Assembly (NCBI GenBank): GCA_017450945.1
Contig: JAFSSP010000025.1
Coordinates: 1 to 54,172 of the forward strand
Reading direction: 5' to 3'
DNA from: Clostridia bacterium
GTDB taxonomy: Bacteria > Bacillota > Clostridia > Oscillospirales > CAG-272
DNA: 54,172 nucleotides
A program made the translations under genes and the position numbers. Positions 7,847 through 16,442 of the stretch are shown here, piece by piece (the first letter of the stretch is position 1; every line of letters starts with the position of its first letter). The notes beneath the pieces were generated by a model. It saw only the letters and a program-made list of their open reading frames with translations. It was not told the DNA's origin and did not search any database.

Positions 7847-8506
7847 TTATTTCACAAACTTGTACCGATCCACGCAGTCGGCGGGGTCATAGAAGATTTT
7901 ATCGCTCTCGAGGAGCTTTACTTTGCCGTTGTGGGCCGAGAGGATGCTGATCGAGCAGTTGTAGGGGATATGCCCCTGCCAGAAGTCGCTCGGATCCGGG
8001 TACAGGAAATTGAGCATGGCGCGCAGGGCGCAGCCGTGGGTGGAGACGAGCACGCGCTCGTATTTTTCCTCTTTTACAAGCTCCCAAAGGAATTCCTGCG
8101 TGCGGGCGATCACGTCCCGGATCGACTCTCCGCCGGGATACTGGGGCGCTGTCAGCGGGTTGCCGAACAGGGCGTTTCTGGCCTCTTCGCTGAGCGCCGC
8201 CTCGTCGGGGTGGCCGGGTCTAAAGCACTTCCCCTCCCACTCTCCGGCAAAGACCTCTTTGAGTCGGTCGTCAAAGAGAAGCGGCGTCTCTGTGTTTCCG
8301 CTCTCTTTGAGCAAAAGTTCGGCAGTCTCTTTGGCGCGCAAGAGCGGGCTTGTGATGGCGGCGTCAAAGTGGATTCCCTTCATCGCACGGCCGGTGTCAA
8401 TGGCGAGCTTGCGGCCAAAGTCGTTGAGCGGCAGATCCAGCCAGCCCTGCATGATTCCCTCTTTGTTTCCGTCGGTTTCGCCGTGGCGGATCACGTAAAT
8501 TTCCAT
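7847..8506 (-). CDS. histidine phosphatase family protein (phosphoglycerate-mutase-like)
   Basis: A 219-residue protein with the canonical N-terminal YVIRHGETDGN, where R7-H8-G9-E10 carries the phosphorylated histidine. It also has the SPLLRAKETAELLL arginine segment, the GEWEGK acid segment, and the second histidine in STHGCALRAM. The length fits cofactor-dependent phosphatases such as CobC/GpmB-like enzymes rather than true phosphoglycerate mutase. The substrate is undetermined. It is unrelated in detail to the other histidine phosphatase at 4391. It is read divergently from rhaA, with a candidate minus-strand promoter overlapping the rhaA promoter region (TATACT near 8539-8544). Confidence 0.85.
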   Translation of the reverse strand: MEIYVIRHGETDGNKEGIMQGWLDLPLNDFGRKLAIDTGRAMKGIHFDAAITSPLLRAKETAELLLKESGNTETPLLFDDRLKEVFAGEWEGKCFRPGHPDEAALSEEARNALFGNPLTAPQYPGGESIRDVIARTQEFLWELVKEEKYERVLVSTHGCALRAMLNFLYPDPSDFWQGHIPYNCSISILSAHNGKVKLLESDKIFYDPADCVDRYKFVK

Positions 8507-8577
8507 GGTGTACTCCGTTCTTTCGGTATTCTGCTTTCAGTATAACACAACCCGGCGAAAAAGTAAAGAAAAAGCAC

Positions 8578-8606
8578 TTGTATATTCCGAAAATTTATGC
8601 TACAAT
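8578..8606 (+). promoter_or_regulatory. sigma-A promoter of rhaA
   Basis: TTGTAT (8578-8583), 17 bp, TACAAT (8601-8606), with a TATGC extension before the -10. No operator-like palindrome is visible nearby. Confidence 0.75.
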
Positions 8607-8636
8607 AGAGACGAAAAATGAAAACTGGAGGATCCT

Positions 8637-9881
8637 ATGCAAAGCATTTACGATTCCGCAAAAGAAAGATACCGGGCGATCGGGGTTGACACCGACGCCG
8701 CCATTGAAAAGCTGTTAAACATTCACATCTCCATGCACGTCTGGCAGGGTGACGACGTCAAAGGCTTTGAGAACGCCGGGGCGCTGACCGGCGGCATTCA
8801 GACGACCGGCAACTATCCGGGAGCCGCTCGCACGCCCGAAGAACTCATGGCAGACCTTGACAAGGCCTTCTCGCTGATTCCCGGCAAGCACAAGATCAAC
8901 GTCCACGCCTGCTACGGCATTTTCCCGGACGGCAAGATCGCCGACCGTGACGCACTGACCCCTGCGCATTTTGCCCCCTGGGTGGACTACGCCAAAAAGC
9001 GCGGCATTGGCATTGACTTTAACCCGACCTTCTTCTCGCATCCGCTTGCCGAGCACGGAACGCTGACCAACCCGAACGAAGAGATTCGCGCCTTCTGGAT
9101 CCGTCATGGCATCGCCTGCATCCGCATTTCGGAATACTTTGCAAAAGAGACCGGATTCCCCTGCGTGATGAACATCTGGATTCCCGACGGCATGAAGGAC
9201 ATTCCCGCCGACCGTCTTGGGCCGAGAATGAGATATATGGATTCGCTTGACCAGATCCTTGGCTGCGGCTATGACAAAAAGCTCGTCTACGTCACACTCG
9301 AATCCAAAGTGTTCGGCATTGGACTGGAGTCCTACACGGCAGGCTCGGGCGAGTTTGCGCTCTCCTACGCCATGACGAGAAAGATCGTTCCGCTCATGGA
9401 CAACGGCCACTATCACCCGACCGAGGTGGTTTCGGATAAGATCCCGGCGCTCCTCTGCTTCAACGACAAGATTGCTCTGCACGTCACTCGCCCGGTTCGC
9501 TGGGACTCTGACCACGTAGTCCGCTACGACGACGAGACACAGGAGATGATGAAAGAGATCGTCCGCTGTGACGCGCTCGACCGCGTTGTGATCGCCACCG
9601 ACTACTTTGACGCTTCGATCAACCGCATTGCGGCCTGGGTCGTGGGCATGCGCTCGGTACAAAAGGCGCTTCTCGGCGCGCTTCTGCTCCCGAATAAGGA
9701 GCTGAAAGCCCTGCAGGATGCCGGCAACTTCACCGAGCTCATGGTTCGCCAGGAAGAGTGCAAACTCCTGCCGATGGGCGACGTTTGGGCCGAGTTCTGC
9801 AAGAGAGCCGGAACACCCGGCGACGGCGTTTGGTTTGAGGAAGTCAAACAATACGAAAAAGAAGTTCTCGCAAAACGATAA
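8637..9881 (+). CDS. rhaA: L-rhamnose isomerase
   Basis: The 414-residue protein is close to the usual length of RhaA (about 420). It keeps conserved blocks such as ISMHVWQGDDVKGFE near the N-terminus, GGIQTTGNYPG, the metal-site region INVHACYG, GIDFNPTFFSHP, and DNGHYHPTE. It interconverts L-rhamnose and L-rhamnulose using a divalent metal, in the cytoplasm. It has its own promoter and a GGAGG site (8627-8631). No kinase, aldolase or rhamnose transporter lies next to it, so the rest of the pathway must be encoded elsewhere, or the enzyme acts on another aldose. Confidence 0.95.
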   Translation: MQSIYDSAKERYRAIGVDTDAAIEKLLNIHISMHVWQGDDVKGFENAGALTGGIQTTGNYPGAARTPEELMADLDKAFSLIPGKHKINVHACYGIFPDGKIADRDALTPAHFAPWVDYAKKRGIGIDFNPTFFSHPLAEHGTLTNPNEEIRAFWIRHGIACIRISEYFAKETGFPCVMNIWIPDGMKDIPADRLGPRMRYMDSLDQILGCGYDKKLVYVTLESKVFGIGLESYTAGSGEFALSYAMTRKIVPLMDNGHYHPTEVVSDKIPALLCFNDKIALHVTRPVRWDSDHVVRYDDETQEMMKEIVRCDALDRVVIATDYFDASINRIAAWVVGMRSVQKALLGALLLPNKELKALQDAGNFTELMVRQEECKLLPMGDVWAEFCKRAGTPGDGVWFEEVKQYEKEVLAKR

Positions 9882-9899
9882 ATCCTTGCAAAAGGTGCA

Positions 9900-9935
9900 A
9901 AAAAGGCAAAGGAACATCCTTTGCCTTTTTCTTTT
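9900..9935. terminator. bidirectional terminator between rhaA and the ABC permease gene
   Basis: A 14-bp stem (9900-9913 with 9917-9930) with a 3-nt loop carries T-runs on both strands. It sits between convergent genes and can end both transcripts. Confidence 0.88.
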
Positions 9936-9954
9936 GCGATAATGCTTTGCGATT

Positions 9955-10746
9955 CTATTTGATATCTTTTTTGCAAAAAACGGTCAGCCCAAAGAGGGTG
10001 ATCAGCATCCCGACAACCGCATAAGAGAGGATGCCGAGCCAAAAGGAGCCGGCATCGAATGTTCCGCTTGCAAGAAAAGTGCTGTTGGTGTAGGTCGGGA
10101 TCAGGCAGAACCATTTGTTCGTAAGCGTCAGATCCGCCGTGTGAAGGATTGAGGTGATGAGGCTAAGTCCCATGCCGACAATTGTGCTGATGATGACGGC
10201 CGGTGCGCTTGTTTGGATCGAGAGCGTGATCGCGGTCGAGACGGCCGCCGAGAAAACAAAGGTCACAAGGCCGGTCACAAAGAAATAGACCAGGCGAACG
10301 AATTCCTCGGCGTTGATGGGAACGCCGTAGCCATACACCAGGCAGATACACCCCATAAACAGCAACACGTTAACAAGAATCAAAGCTCCGCTGACGATCG
10401 AGGCCGTGATCAGATGAGAGAAATAGATCTCTTTGCGACTGCGCCCGGCAATGATTTTGTTGCGGAGCGTTCCGTTTGAAACGTCCATGGCGATAAAAAG
10501 CGTGATGAAAATGGGCAGGATGAGCCCCATGTTACTCGACATGACGAAAGATTCGCTGAGCAATGCCCGCCCAGTCATTCCAAGTCCCGACATACCGGTC
10601 AGGCCTGCGCTTGCCACAAGGATTTTGTCGAGCGCGAGATACATAAGCGTCATAAAAACCGGGAAGGCAAGCGAAATGATCGCCACAATGAGGAAGAGCT
10701 TGCTTTTGAGAATGCGGAAAAGATCCGCTTTGATCAGTTTACCCAT
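9955..10746 (-). CDS. ABC transporter permease (ABC-2 type)
   Basis: The 263-residue protein has about six predicted membrane helices. It shows the general ABC-2 pattern: an N-terminal LIKADLFRILKSK segment entering the first helix, a large external loop, and a helix followed by DVSNGTLRNKIIAGRSRKE-like coupling sequence in the first cytoplasmic loop. It should form the channel for the ATPase encoded just upstream. The two genes overlap by 8 nt, indicating coupled translation. Such pairs usually export peptides, drugs or lipids; no cargo is indicated here. Confidence 0.85.
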   Translation of the reverse strand: MGKLIKADLFRILKSKLFLIVAIISLAFPVFMTLMYLALDKILVASAGLTGMSGLGMTGRALLSESFVMSSNMGLILPIFITLFIAMDVSNGTLRNKIIAGRSRKEIYFSHLITASIVSGALILVNVLLFMGCICLVYGYGVPINAEEFVRLVYFFVTGLVTFVFSAAVSTAITLSIQTSAPAVIISTIVGMGLSLITSILHTADLTLTNKWFCLIPTYTNSTFLASGTFDAGSFWLGILSYAVVGMLITLFGLTVFCKKDIK

Positions 10747-11662
10747 GGCGTCTCCTCAGCTGTTCAATATAATACTCTTCGACCGATTCTTCTTTGACGT
10801 TGATCGAAGAAATGCGAACCTTCTTTTCCACAAGGATCGCCAGGATCTCGTTGACGTCGCGCTCGCCGTAAACCGTGATCGCCTTCCCCGCGCATTCGCT
10901 CCCCGCAAAGACCGGGTAGGAAGCCAGCGCCTCTTGCGCGGCTTTGGCCTCTTCCTCTTCTGCAAAGGTCAAAATGATCCGCGCCCGCGATTTTTCGTGA
11001 AGCTCGCCCATCGAAAGCTCCTCCACCAGCTCCCCGCCCGAAATAAAGCCGATCTTGTTGCAGATCTTATCGAGCTCGGAGAGGATGTGGCTGGAGATAA
11101 GGAAGGTAACCCCTTTTTTGTTGAGGCGCAGGATCGCTTCGCGGATCTCCACAAAACCCTGGGGATCAAGCCCGTTCATCGGCTCGTCGAGCAGGATGAA
11201 CTCGGGATCCTCGATCATCACCGAGGCAAGCCCCATGCGCTGACGCATTCCGAGCGAAAAGTTTTTGATTTTTCGTTTGGCGATCTCGGCAGGATTAAGG
11301 CCCACGTCGCAAAGCAGGCTCTCCAGCTCGGCATCGGTTTTTTGGATGCCGCAGATATAGCACTGGTATCTGAGGTTTTCGAGCGCCGTCATCGACCGAT
11401 TGAGCGAGACGTTTTCGACAATGCCTGCCATGCGGTGCTTTTTCAGTGCCTTGTTTCTCTCTTCGCCGAAGAGATAAAAGCTTCCTTCGGTTGGTGCGGC
11501 AAGGCCGGTGACAAGGCGGATGATCGTTGTTTTGCCTGCACCGTTCTCGCCTACAAAGCCGTAGATATCCCCGCGCTCGATGTGCATATTGACTTTTTTG
11601 ACCGCGTAAACCGTCTTATATTTTTTGGAAAGATCGACGGTTTGTAAAATCAGGTTCTCCAT
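10739..11662 (-). CDS. ABC transporter ATP-binding protein
   Basis: A complete nucleotide-binding domain is visible in this 307-residue protein: Walker A GENGAGKT, signature FSLGMRQRMGLA, Walker B FILLDEPMNGLD and the H-loop ISSHILSEL. About 80 extra C-terminal residues follow, as in exporters of the CcmA/BcrA type. It powers the permease with which it overlaps. It lies 15 nt after the glycerophosphodiesterase gene and is probably the fourth gene of a five-gene operon starting at the SGNH hydrolase. Confidence 0.92.
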   Translation of the reverse strand: MENLILQTVDLSKKYKTVYAVKKVNMHIERGDIYGFVGENGAGKTTIIRLVTGLAAPTEGSFYLFGEERNKALKKHRMAGIVENVSLNRSMTALENLRYQCYICGIQKTDAELESLLCDVGLNPAEIAKRKIKNFSLGMRQRMGLASVMIEDPEFILLDEPMNGLDPQGFVEIREAILRLNKKGVTFLISSHILSELDKICNKIGFISGGELVEELSMGELHEKSRARIILTFAEEEEAKAAQEALASYPVFAGSECAGKAITVYGERDVNEILAILVEKKVRISSINVKEESVEEYYIEQLRRRHG

Positions 11663-11677
11663 AGAACTCCTGTCTTT

Positions 11678-12511
11678 TTATTTGAGAAATTTGTACTCGG
11701 TTTTGGGGCGATAGTATTCAAAGATCACAACGTCGTAATCCTTCTCGGTCACATCACTATGGCTCGTCCAGGCAACAGGCACGGCTCCAAAAAATTCGGC
11801 AAGGCGAACACCGAAGGTCTTTTTGCCAATCCGATAGGCGATGAAGTTTGGCCGAGCGAGGAAGTTAAAGAGCGTCGTGCCGAGAATGAAACTGACGAGC
11901 GGCGACTTCCCGACTTCACGGTAAAACTTTGGCGGCTGGGAAAGCTGCCCACGGAAAATGTCTCTTGCGTGAAGACGGAGCCAGGCAACGATGAAGGGGT
12001 CAAAGCTCTCAATGCAGGTTTTGCCCGAATAAGCGCGCAAAGCCGCAAGCGTCTTTTCGCAAAGCTCTTTGTTGCGCCGACCGGTTTTGAGCTCGACAAT
12101 GATTGGCGTTTTGCCCGCGATGGTTGCAAGCACCTCGTCAAAGAGCGGGATTTTCTCTTCTGTGCCGCAAAGCGAAAGCGTCCGAAGTTCGTCAAAATCC
12201 ACTTCATCCACGCGCCGCCCATCGCCGCAAACACGCGACAGATCGTCGTCGTGGAAAACCACGACTCTGCCGTCACGCGAGAGCTGCACGTCAAGCTCCA
12301 CGCCATAGCCGTTTTCCACTGCACGCGAAAATGCTAAGAGCGAGTTTTCTGGAATGCTCTGATCTTTTTCGTGCAGTCCTCTATGGGCAATATTTTTGCC
12401 GTAAAACGCGGCTTTTTTCTTTTTAGACGGAATTCCCGGAGCAAAGCAGAAAAGCGGCAAAAGAATTAGGAGCGATGCGACGACGATGAGTGCGATGAGC
12501 CAGCCCTGCAT
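11678..12511 (-). CDS. membrane-anchored glycerophosphodiester phosphodiesterase
   Basis: Residues 1-22 form one membrane helix. The catalytic GDPD TIM-barrel follows, with IAHRGLHEK, the PENSLLAF segment, ELDVQLSRDG and VVFHDDDLSR, which supply the catalytic His pair and metal-binding acids. It would hydrolyse glycerophosphodiesters (deacylated phospholipids or teichoic-acid-type polymers) to glycerol-3-phosphate. The length of 277 residues is ordinary. Its start codon overlaps the stop of the MFS gene by one base (TGATG), so translation is coupled. The neighbours suggest a role in envelope lipid or polymer turnover, which is inference. Confidence 0.88.
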   Translation of the reverse strand: MQGWLIALIVVASLLILLPLFCFAPGIPSKKKKAAFYGKNIAHRGLHEKDQSIPENSLLAFSRAVENGYGVELDVQLSRDGRVVVFHDDDLSRVCGDGRRVDEVDFDELRTLSLCGTEEKIPLFDEVLATIAGKTPIIVELKTGRRNKELCEKTLAALRAYSGKTCIESFDPFIVAWLRLHARDIFRGQLSQPPKFYREVGKSPLVSFILGTTLFNFLARPNFIAYRIGKKTFGVRLAEFFGAVPVAWTSHSDVTEKDYDVVIFEYYRPKTEYKFLK

Positions 12512-13956
12512 CAGTCGTCTCCCCCAACCGCTTCGAGTCCGTGCGCGTTGGTCACTTTATTGGCTTTGATGTTTTTGACAAGCAATGTGAAAACCGCGCA
12601 GCTGCAAACGAGGAGAATGGTGCAGTAGATCGGAAGCACGCCCCACTTGCCGCTGGCGTTAAAGACAAAGCCGAGCAGCACAGGTGTGACCGTTTGCGCC
12701 GACATGCTGGCGGCGTAGTAGTAACCGGTGAATTTGCCAATCTTTTTGCTTGAGCAAAGCTCAACGACCATCGGGAAGGAGCAGTTGTGCACGAGCGCCA
12801 TGCCGAATCCCTTGAGCACCCAGACGCCAAAGAGAAGCGCCGGGAAGGTAAATTCACCATGGGTAGCTTTCGCCGCAACCTCACCGGTCGGCCCGACAAA
12901 GCACATGACAAGAAGCGCTGCAATTGTAATTCCCAGACCGGTCGAGATCGTCCATTTTCTGCCGATCTTGTCGGCAATAATCCCGGCAACCGCAAAGCCG
13001 GCTACGCTCGCCACACCGCCGAGGATCGTGAGCAGCATCGTCGAGCTGGAAGAAGAATTGAGGTGATAGATCACATAGTTGCCGATATAGGTGCCAATCG
13101 CGTTGTCGGCCATGAACCAAAGGAACTCGGCTCCGAGGATCGCAAGGAGCATCCGCCGGTTGGCTTTGGACATGGGCGCGTCGTCATCCACAGGATTCTC
13201 GATGGCGGCAAGCTCTTCGCCTTTTGCCATATCCTCTTTCAGCTCTTCGGCGAGCTTGTTCTCACGGATGGTAAAGAAGAGTATGAGCGCCGAGATGACC
13301 ATGAGAACCGATGCGACAACAAAGGGAATCTCGATGATCCAGAGCTTTCTGGCTTCATCCTCGGCATTGATATACTTGGAGAGCACAAGGAAAAGCCCCA
13401 GCACGGTCGCAAACGCGCCGCCAAAGTAGCCCATGATGTTGATAAGACCGTTCGCCTTGGCGCGCAGAGGCTTCGGCGTGATATCCGGCATGAGAGACAC
13501 CGCCGGGTTGCGGTAGATCATCATGAAGATGAGGACGATCGCCATCATGGCGATCATGCCGCCGATCTTGTTGTAGTGGAAAAAGAGCGGGATAAAGGGG
13601 AACGCGACCGCCGACACAAAGGTGCCGACAAGGATATAGGGCATCCGCTTGCCGATCGGGGTTTTGGTCTTATCCGAAAGCGAACCGAAGATCGGGAGCA
13701 GGATGAGCGCCGCGAGGTTGTCGCAGGCCATGATGATGCCAACGATCCACTGCACGTTGAGGATCTTTTCCGGATTGGCATTCTTGAGCGCGGCCGAGGA
13801 AAGGCCGTACATTCTCCGCGCAAAGATGTCGGTGAGGAAAGTGGGGCACCAGGAATCGTAGACCTGCCAGAGGAGCAGAATTCCAAAGAAAGCAAAGCCG
13901 ATGAGCATGGTGCGCTTGATGTTCAGTTTCAGTCCCGAGGGGTTCGATTGAGCCAT
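12511..13956 (-). CDS. MFS transporter, GPH/sugar-carrier-like
   Basis: The 481-residue protein has about twelve hydrophobic segments in two halves joined by a charged loop (near residues 225-260, ENKLAEELKEDMAKGEE). A GSLSDKTKTPIGKRMPY segment lies between helices 2 and 3, typical of the MFS and especially of glycoside-pentoside-hexuronide cation symporters. The substrate is not evident. It is the second gene of the operon, 21 nt after the SGNH hydrolase and overlapping the phosphodiesterase, so it may import a glycoside or ester product that the hydrolases process. Confidence 0.82.
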   Translation of the reverse strand: MAQSNPSGLKLNIKRTMLIGFAFFGILLLWQVYDSWCPTFLTDIFARRMYGLSSAALKNANPEKILNVQWIVGIIMACDNLAALILLPIFGSLSDKTKTPIGKRMPYILVGTFVSAVAFPFIPLFFHYNKIGGMIAMMAIVLIFMMIYRNPAVSLMPDITPKPLRAKANGLINIMGYFGGAFATVLGLFLVLSKYINAEDEARKLWIIEIPFVVASVLMVISALILFFTIRENKLAEELKEDMAKGEELAAIENPVDDDAPMSKANRRMLLAILGAEFLWFMADNAIGTYIGNYVIYHLNSSSSSTMLLTILGGVASVAGFAVAGIIADKIGRKWTISTGLGITIAALLVMCFVGPTGEVAAKATHGEFTFPALLFGVWVLKGFGMALVHNCSFPMVVELCSSKKIGKFTGYYYAASMSAQTVTPVLLGFVFNASGKWGVLPIYCTILLVCSCAVFTLLVKNIKANKVTNAHGLEAVGGDD

Positions 13957-13977
13957 GGTCGTTTTCTCCTTTTTTGA

Positions 13978-14976
13978 TTAGATATGTTTTTTGATCTCGT
14001 CAAAGAGGTTTTGCGAATACTGACAGAATCCGAGGTCGCTCGGATGCAGAAAATCCTCTGCGAAAAACTCCGGCTCGTGCGGAACGAGCTGTTCGCCAAG
14101 GATTAAAGTCACGTTGCCAAGGTCGGCTACGGAGTCGCCGATCAAGGCATCCATCTCGCGAAGCGGCGCTCCGAATTTTCCGCTCGGGCGATCCTTAAAA
14201 TCTCCGCGCCAGAGCGGCGTGATGGCAAAAATTTTCGCATTCGGATATTTTTCGGAAAGCGCCTTATAAAAAGCGCGACAGTTTTGTCTCAGTTCGTCCG
14301 GAGAGAAAAGCACCCAGTCGTTGGTGCCGTATGCCACCGTGATGTAGTCGGGAGTCTCATAAAGATCTCCACCGGCGGCAATCAATTCCGGAAAGAAGGT
14401 GTCACCGCCAATGCCCTTGTTGACCGAATCGGCGTCCAGGAGAAAAGCCAGCCGGTTGGCGTAGGAAAGCGAGGGAAAATGCCCGTCGTAGCCGTGGGTG
14501 ATCGAGTCGCCGAATTCAATCATGGTGTGCGTGCGATGCAAGGGTTTCAGCGTCGCACCGTCGTCGATCGCGATTTCCTTAAAATCCATGCGCGCCGAGA
14601 ACGGCAGGTAAACCTCAATTCTCTTCTCCCCTGCCCCAAACGTCGCCTCAAAGCGGAAGTTTTCGGGATCTTCGTCCCGCCGATATTCCTTGTGCGCAAC
14701 AATGCGGTCATTCACGCGAACGTCGAGCGAGAACCATTTGCGGCTCGAGGCCATGTGGGGCTCAAAAGAGAAAGAGAGGTGCTCGGTGTTGCTGACAAAG
14801 GCAAAGCGCACGCCGGCCGAAGCATAGGTCTTTTTGTAAAAATCCATGTTTCCGCGGTCAAAATAGGCCTGCGACTGGGCTTCGGTAAAGCGGTAAAGGC
14901 GGATGAGTCCCGCCTCTTCTGTGACGTTGACCACACCCTTTGTAATGGTGTGAATCTGTTCTAATGTTAATTTCAT
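13978..14976 (-). CDS. two-domain SGNH/GDSL hydrolase
   Basis: This 332-residue protein has an N-terminal beta-rich domain of about 140 residues and a C-terminal SGNH esterase domain. The nucleophile block is FGDSITHG (Ser near 155), the Asn block YGTNDW (near 217), and the Asp-His block HPSDLGF (near 311). There is no signal peptide, so it is cytoplasmic. It likely removes acyl groups from a carbohydrate taken up by the MFS carrier downstream. The ATG at 14976 is chosen because a GGAG site precedes it and the longer frame to 15024 would run into the promoter. Confidence 0.85.
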   Translation of the reverse strand: MKLTLEQIHTITKGVVNVTEEAGLIRLYRFTEAQSQAYFDRGNMDFYKKTYASAGVRFAFVSNTEHLSFSFEPHMASSRKWFSLDVRVNDRIVAHKEYRRDEDPENFRFEATFGAGEKRIEVYLPFSARMDFKEIAIDDGATLKPLHRTHTMIEFGDSITHGYDGHFPSLSYANRLAFLLDADSVNKGIGGDTFFPELIAAGGDLYETPDYITVAYGTNDWVLFSPDELRQNCRAFYKALSEKYPNAKIFAITPLWRGDFKDRPSGKFGAPLREMDALIGDSVADLGNVTLILGEQLVPHEPEFFAEDFLHPSDLGFCQYSQNLFDEIKKHI

Positions 14977-15012
14977 AAAAGATCTCCAAATTGCTTTTTG
15001 ATTTCTGTTTTT

Positions 15013-15041
15013 ATTGTAACACAAAAGACTTCTTTTCGCAA
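15013..15041 (-). promoter_or_regulatory. promoter of the SGNH-MFS-GDPD-ABC operon
   Basis: On the minus strand TTGCGA (15036-15041) and TACAAT (15013-15018) flank a 17-bp spacer. No other good promoter is seen before the downstream genes, which are all within 21 nt of each other. Confidence 0.75.
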
Positions 15042-15051
15042 GGCAAAACGT

Positions 15052-16104
15052 CTATTTTTCCGAAAAGATCGGCTCAATCTTCGTGCTGTCACCGTCAAAC
15101 GAAATACAGGTCGCGCCGTCCAGTGCGAATTCCTCGCTCTCATAGGTGCCGCCGAGCTTCCCGGTTTTGAGCGAAAAAGTCAGGCGCACGCCGTCGTATT
15201 TTAGCGTAAAACAGTTGCCATGCTGGTGACCGCAGACGATATCGGTCACGCCAACTTCCTTAGCCGCTTCAAAAAAGCCGTTTTGCTCCGACCCCGAGAG
15301 CGAGTAGGTCACATAGACCTCGCCCAAAGCCTCCACGCTTGCGTCGCCTGCAAGATAGCGGAGGTAGGCCTCTCGATATTCCGGCAGGGGCAAATGGAAA
15401 AAGCAAATACCCGCGACGGCTTCCCCGCCCTGCGTCGCTTTGACCCCTTCGGCGTGCCACTTCATCCAAGAGATTTGTTCGTCGGAAATTCGCTCTTCTT
15501 CGCCCGAATCGAGAAAATAGAGCGTTTTTACGATCTTCCCGTTCTCGGTGACATTCACAACGTAGTTCCCGAGACTGCCGAGATTGGAAGGGCCGCGGTC
15601 AAAGAGCGAATACTTTCCCGCCTCGTAGAGATCGCAACAGGCGGCGCGAGAGAGCACAGCGGAATCCTTCTCGTTGCCGCAGTCGTGATTGCCGAAGACC
15701 GGGGCATATGGAATTTCAAAAGAATCGAGCCAGTAAAGGAGCGATTTGAGCGAGATCAAATTTTCGTTGCTCCAGGTCTGGTCACCGGTCAGCGTGATGA
15801 GATCGGGATGCGCCCGCTCCAAAAGATCGGTAATTTTTTCTTTGGTCTTGTTCAGATGAAACAAATCTTCCAGATCGCAGAGCTGCACGTCGGCAAGGTT
15901 GAGAATGACGAAAGGCTCGCCCTCGCGCTTCTCGACCGTGGCAATCGATGAGATCGAAAAATCATCTTCCTCGCGCCACGGATTGTCAATTTGGCTTCCT
16001 CGATAGTGGTGCAAAAACAAAAAATAGACGGCAAGAAAGCAGACGAGCGCAAGCGTCAAAAAAGACGAGAGAAGAATGATACCAACCTTTTTCTTTTTGG
16101 CCAT
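15052..16104 (-). CDS. membrane-anchored metallophosphoesterase
   Basis: A single N-terminal membrane helix (about residues 8-32) is followed by a calcineurin-like phosphoesterase domain of about 310 residues. Metal ligands are seen in NLADVQLCD, LTGDQTW, FGNHDCG, and the late HLP and GHQHGN histidine segments. The catalytic domain should face outside, hydrolysing a phosphomonoester or diester at the envelope. The substrate is unknown. It has its own promoter and is separated from the SGNH operon by that operon's promoter, so the two units are transcribed separately. Confidence 0.85.
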   Translation of the reverse strand: MAKKKKVGIILLSSFLTLALVCFLAVYFLFLHHYRGSQIDNPWREEDDFSISSIATVEKREGEPFVILNLADVQLCDLEDLFHLNKTKEKITDLLERAHPDLITLTGDQTWSNENLISLKSLLYWLDSFEIPYAPVFGNHDCGNEKDSAVLSRAACCDLYEAGKYSLFDRGPSNLGSLGNYVVNVTENGKIVKTLYFLDSGEEERISDEQISWMKWHAEGVKATQGGEAVAGICFFHLPLPEYREAYLRYLAGDASVEALGEVYVTYSLSGSEQNGFFEAAKEVGVTDIVCGHQHGNCFTLKYDGVRLTFSLKTGKLGGTYESEEFALDGATCISFDGDSTKIEPIFSEK

Positions 16105-16139
16105 CTTCTTCCCTCGCTTTCCTTTTGCTTTACAGCCTT

Positions 16140-16168
16140 AGTGTAGCATAAAAGCGGAAGAATTGCAA
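16140..16168 (-). promoter_or_regulatory. promoter of the metallophosphoesterase gene
   Basis: TTGCAA (16163-16168), 17 bp, TACACT (16140-16145), with a TATGC extension on the minus strand. Confidence 0.75.
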
Positions 16169-16199
16169 GAAAAACTGTGTTTGCGTAAGCAAGCCGATC

Positions 16200-16382
16200 T
16201 CATAAGCCTTCCCCGGTGGGGGAAGGTGGCACGACGAAGTCGTGACGGATGAGGCGTTTGACGAAAATTTCGCCTGCGGCGAATATCTTTGGCACCTCGC
16301 AGGTGTCTCGCAAGCGGACACCATGCCTTCGGTGCCAAGATGCGAACCCGCAGTTTGCTTCGCAAACCGGGTTCGCATTTGG
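16200..16382. repeat. hairpin-rich non-coding element next to tRNA-Gly
   Basis: The stretch is a chain of short inverted repeats: CCTTCCCC/GGGGAAGG (16207-16226), CACGAC/GTCGTG (16230-16244), GGCACC/GGTGCC pieces (16292-16337) and GCGAACCCG/CGGGTTCGC (16342-16377). No coding frame in it is credible. The opening resembles a dispersed repeat common in gut Clostridia (a G-rich palindrome followed by GGTGGCACGAC and CGGATGAGG), which I recall but cannot verify. It accounts for most of the 635-bp gap between protein genes. Confidence 0.55.
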
Positions 16383-16442
16383 GTCATCCGCTCCATAGAA
16401 AAGGCCTCCCGGTTGGGAGGCCTTTTCTATGGAGCGGATGAC
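16383..16442. repeat. 28-bp perfect inverted repeat including the tRNA-Gly 3' end
   Basis: Positions 16383-16410 are the exact reverse complement of 16415-16442 with a 4-base loop. The right arm contains the last bases of tRNA-Gly, including its CCA; the left arm is an inverted duplicate. The inner part (AAAAGGCCTCCC and complement) resembles an intrinsic terminator for the tRNA. Confidence 0.9.

Noticed and set aside
12787-13977. A 396-codon open frame opposite the MFS gene
   Set aside because: Charge-rich, low-complexity antisense product; the opposite strand is a clear 12-helix transporter.
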